DNA from: Phyllobacteriaceae bacterium | GTDB taxonomy: Bacteria; Pseudomonadota; Alphaproteobacteria; Rhizobiales; Rhizobiaceae | DNA: 7,010 bases | Assembly (NCBI GenBank): GCA_024645155.1 | Contig: JAHEGF010000178.1 | Location: 1 to 7,010, forward strand | Direction: 5' to 3' | Part shown: one piece after another, positions 5,975 to 7,010 of the stretch | Layout: each line of letters opens with the position of its first letter | How positions within the stretch are numbered: position 1 is the stretch's first letter | Made by a program: the position numbers and the translations under genes | The notes under the pieces: model-generated | The model's database searches: none | The model's input: only the letters and a program-made list of their open reading frames with translations | Told to the model about the DNA's origin: nothing

Positions 5975-7010
5975 ATGATTTCTGCCGCTCATTCATTTGA
6001 CCGTCGTCACACCGCTATTGGGCCTGCCGACGAACGGGAAATGCTGACGAAGCTCGGCATTCCCTCAATGGCAACGCTGATTGAACAAACGGTGCCAAAA
6101 CGCATCCAGGTCAAACATGTGCTCGAATTGCCATGCGCGGTCAGCGAGCACGAGGCGCTGGCCGAACTGGAAGCGGTGATGCGGCAGAACAAGGTCATGA
6201 AATCCTTTATCGGCCAAGGCTACCACGGATGTCATGTTCCCCCGGTCATTCAGCGCAACATGTTCGAAAATCCTGCCTGGTACACGGCATACACACCCTA
6301 TCAGCCGGAAATAAGCCAGGGGCGCCTAGAACTGCTGTTCCATTTCCAGACGCTGGTTTCGGAATTGACTGGCCTGCCGGTATCCAGTGCCTCGCTGCTG
6401 GATGAGGCAACCGCGGTTGCCGAAGCTGTCGGTGTGGCCTTCAGGCATCATCGCCAAAAGCGCACAGGAATATTGATCGCCGGCACCGTGCATCCGCAGA
6501 CCCGGGATGTCCTGGAAACCCGTGCGCAGCCTCTTGGCATGTCGGTCGAGGCCGGTGCGCCCGGTGACAATACCGCCGCAGTGATTGTTCCCTGGCCCGA
6601 CACTGACGGGATCTACCGCGACTATGGTGAAATGATTGCCGCGGCCAAATCTGCGGGGGCAATCGTAATAGCGGCCGCAGATCCGCTGGCATTGGTCCTC
6701 CTTGATACGCCTGCATCTTGGGGCGCCGATATCGCTGTCGGCTCGATGCAGCGTTTTGGCGTTCCGTTGGGATATGGAGGGCCGCACGCTGCATATATGT
6801 CGGTATCGGAACCCCTGACTCGTCTGATGCCGGGCCGCCTCATAGGACAGTCCATCGATACGCACGGCCGTCCGGGGTACCGCCTCGCGTTGCAGACCCG
6901 GGAACAGCATATTCGCCGGGACAAGGCGACCTCCAACATCTGCACGGCTCAGGCACTGCTCGCCAACATGGCAGTGGCCTATGTAATCTGGCATGGTCCG
7001 AACGGCCTGG
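5975..7010 (+). CDS. gcvP: Glycine dehydrogenase (decarboxylating), P protein, N-terminal part (cut by window edge)
   Basis: 345 stop-free codons of the pyridoxal-phosphate enzyme that decarboxylates glycine and loads the aminomethyl group onto GcvH. Visible motifs are RRHTAIGP near the N-terminus, YTPYQPEISQGRLE (106-119), SASLLDEATAVAEA (138-151), FGVPLGYGGPHAAY (261-274) and TREQHIRRDKATSNICTAQ (308-326). The SLLDEATA form and the RLALQTREQHIRR run match the single-chain, roughly 950-residue P protein better than the split GcvPA/GcvPB type, so about 600 more residues, including the PLP-binding lysine, should follow outside. AAGGA at 5962-5966, overlapping the gcvH stop, lies 8 bases before the ATG. 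No frameshift or in-frame stop is seen in the part present. Confidence 0.95.
   Translation, partial: MISAAHSFDRRHTAIGPADEREMLTKLGIPSMATLIEQTVPKRIQVKHVLELPCAVSEHEALAELEAVMRQNKVMKSFIGQGYHGCHVPPVIQRNMFENPAWYTAYTPYQPEISQGRLELLFHFQTLVSELTGLPVSSASLLDEATAVAEAVGVAFRHHRQKRTGILIAGTVHPQTRDVLETRAQPLGMSVEAGAPGDNTAAVIVPWPDTDGIYRDYGEMIAAAKSAGAIVIAAADPLALVLLDTPASWGADIAVGSMQRFGVPLGYGGPHAAYMSVSEPLTRLMPGRLIGQSIDTHGRPGYRLALQTREQHIRRDKATSNICTAQALLANMAVAYVIWHGPNGL

Overview
The window looks like an ordinary chromosomal segment from an alphaproteobacterium, probably Hyphomicrobiales-like. The evidence is a moderately GC-rich sequence, tightly packed genes, a glutathione-dependent formaldehyde detoxification enzyme, a cyclopropane synthase, and a gcvT-gcvH-gcvP operon with a full-length-type P protein behind a tandem glycine riboswitch. 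The lineage is inferred from gene character, not from a marker gene. I see no insertion sequence, phage gene, tRNA, rRNA or CRISPR array.

Left part (1-1660, all +): the C-terminal end of an unrecognised beta-rich protein; a complete YaiI/YqxD (DUF188) PIN-like protein; and S-formylglutathione hydrolase, whose start overlaps the DUF188 stop as ATGA. Middle (1677-2678, -): a 333-residue protein of unknown function that converges on the hydrolase with a 16-bp gap. It is built from a duplicated module and repeated DG-turn/acidic-helix segments. It is divergent from cfa (2919-4142, +), a cyclopropane-fatty-acyl-phospholipid synthase with all expected catalytic residues. A 240-bp divergent intergenic region lies between them and holds a short palindrome and a direct repeat.

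Right part (4143-7010, +): a 354-base non-coding leader carries a candidate promoter, a GAAA-capped hairpin, two glycine aptamers in tandem, a downstream composite hairpin and a strong Shine-Dalgarno. It is followed by gcvT, gcvH and the first 345 codons of gcvP, which runs off the window edge. These encode the T, H and P proteins of the glycine cleavage system. P decarboxylates glycine onto the lipoyl arm of H, and T releases ammonia and passes the one-carbon unit to tetrahydrofolate. The riboswitch most likely turns the operon on when glycine is plentiful.

No wholly new system is evident. The points most worth a second look are the internally duplicated 333-residue protein and several features of the riboswitch leader: the 5' GNRA hairpin, a P2 mismatch in aptamer 2, an expression platform without a U-tract, and a distant perfect anti-Shine-Dalgarno.
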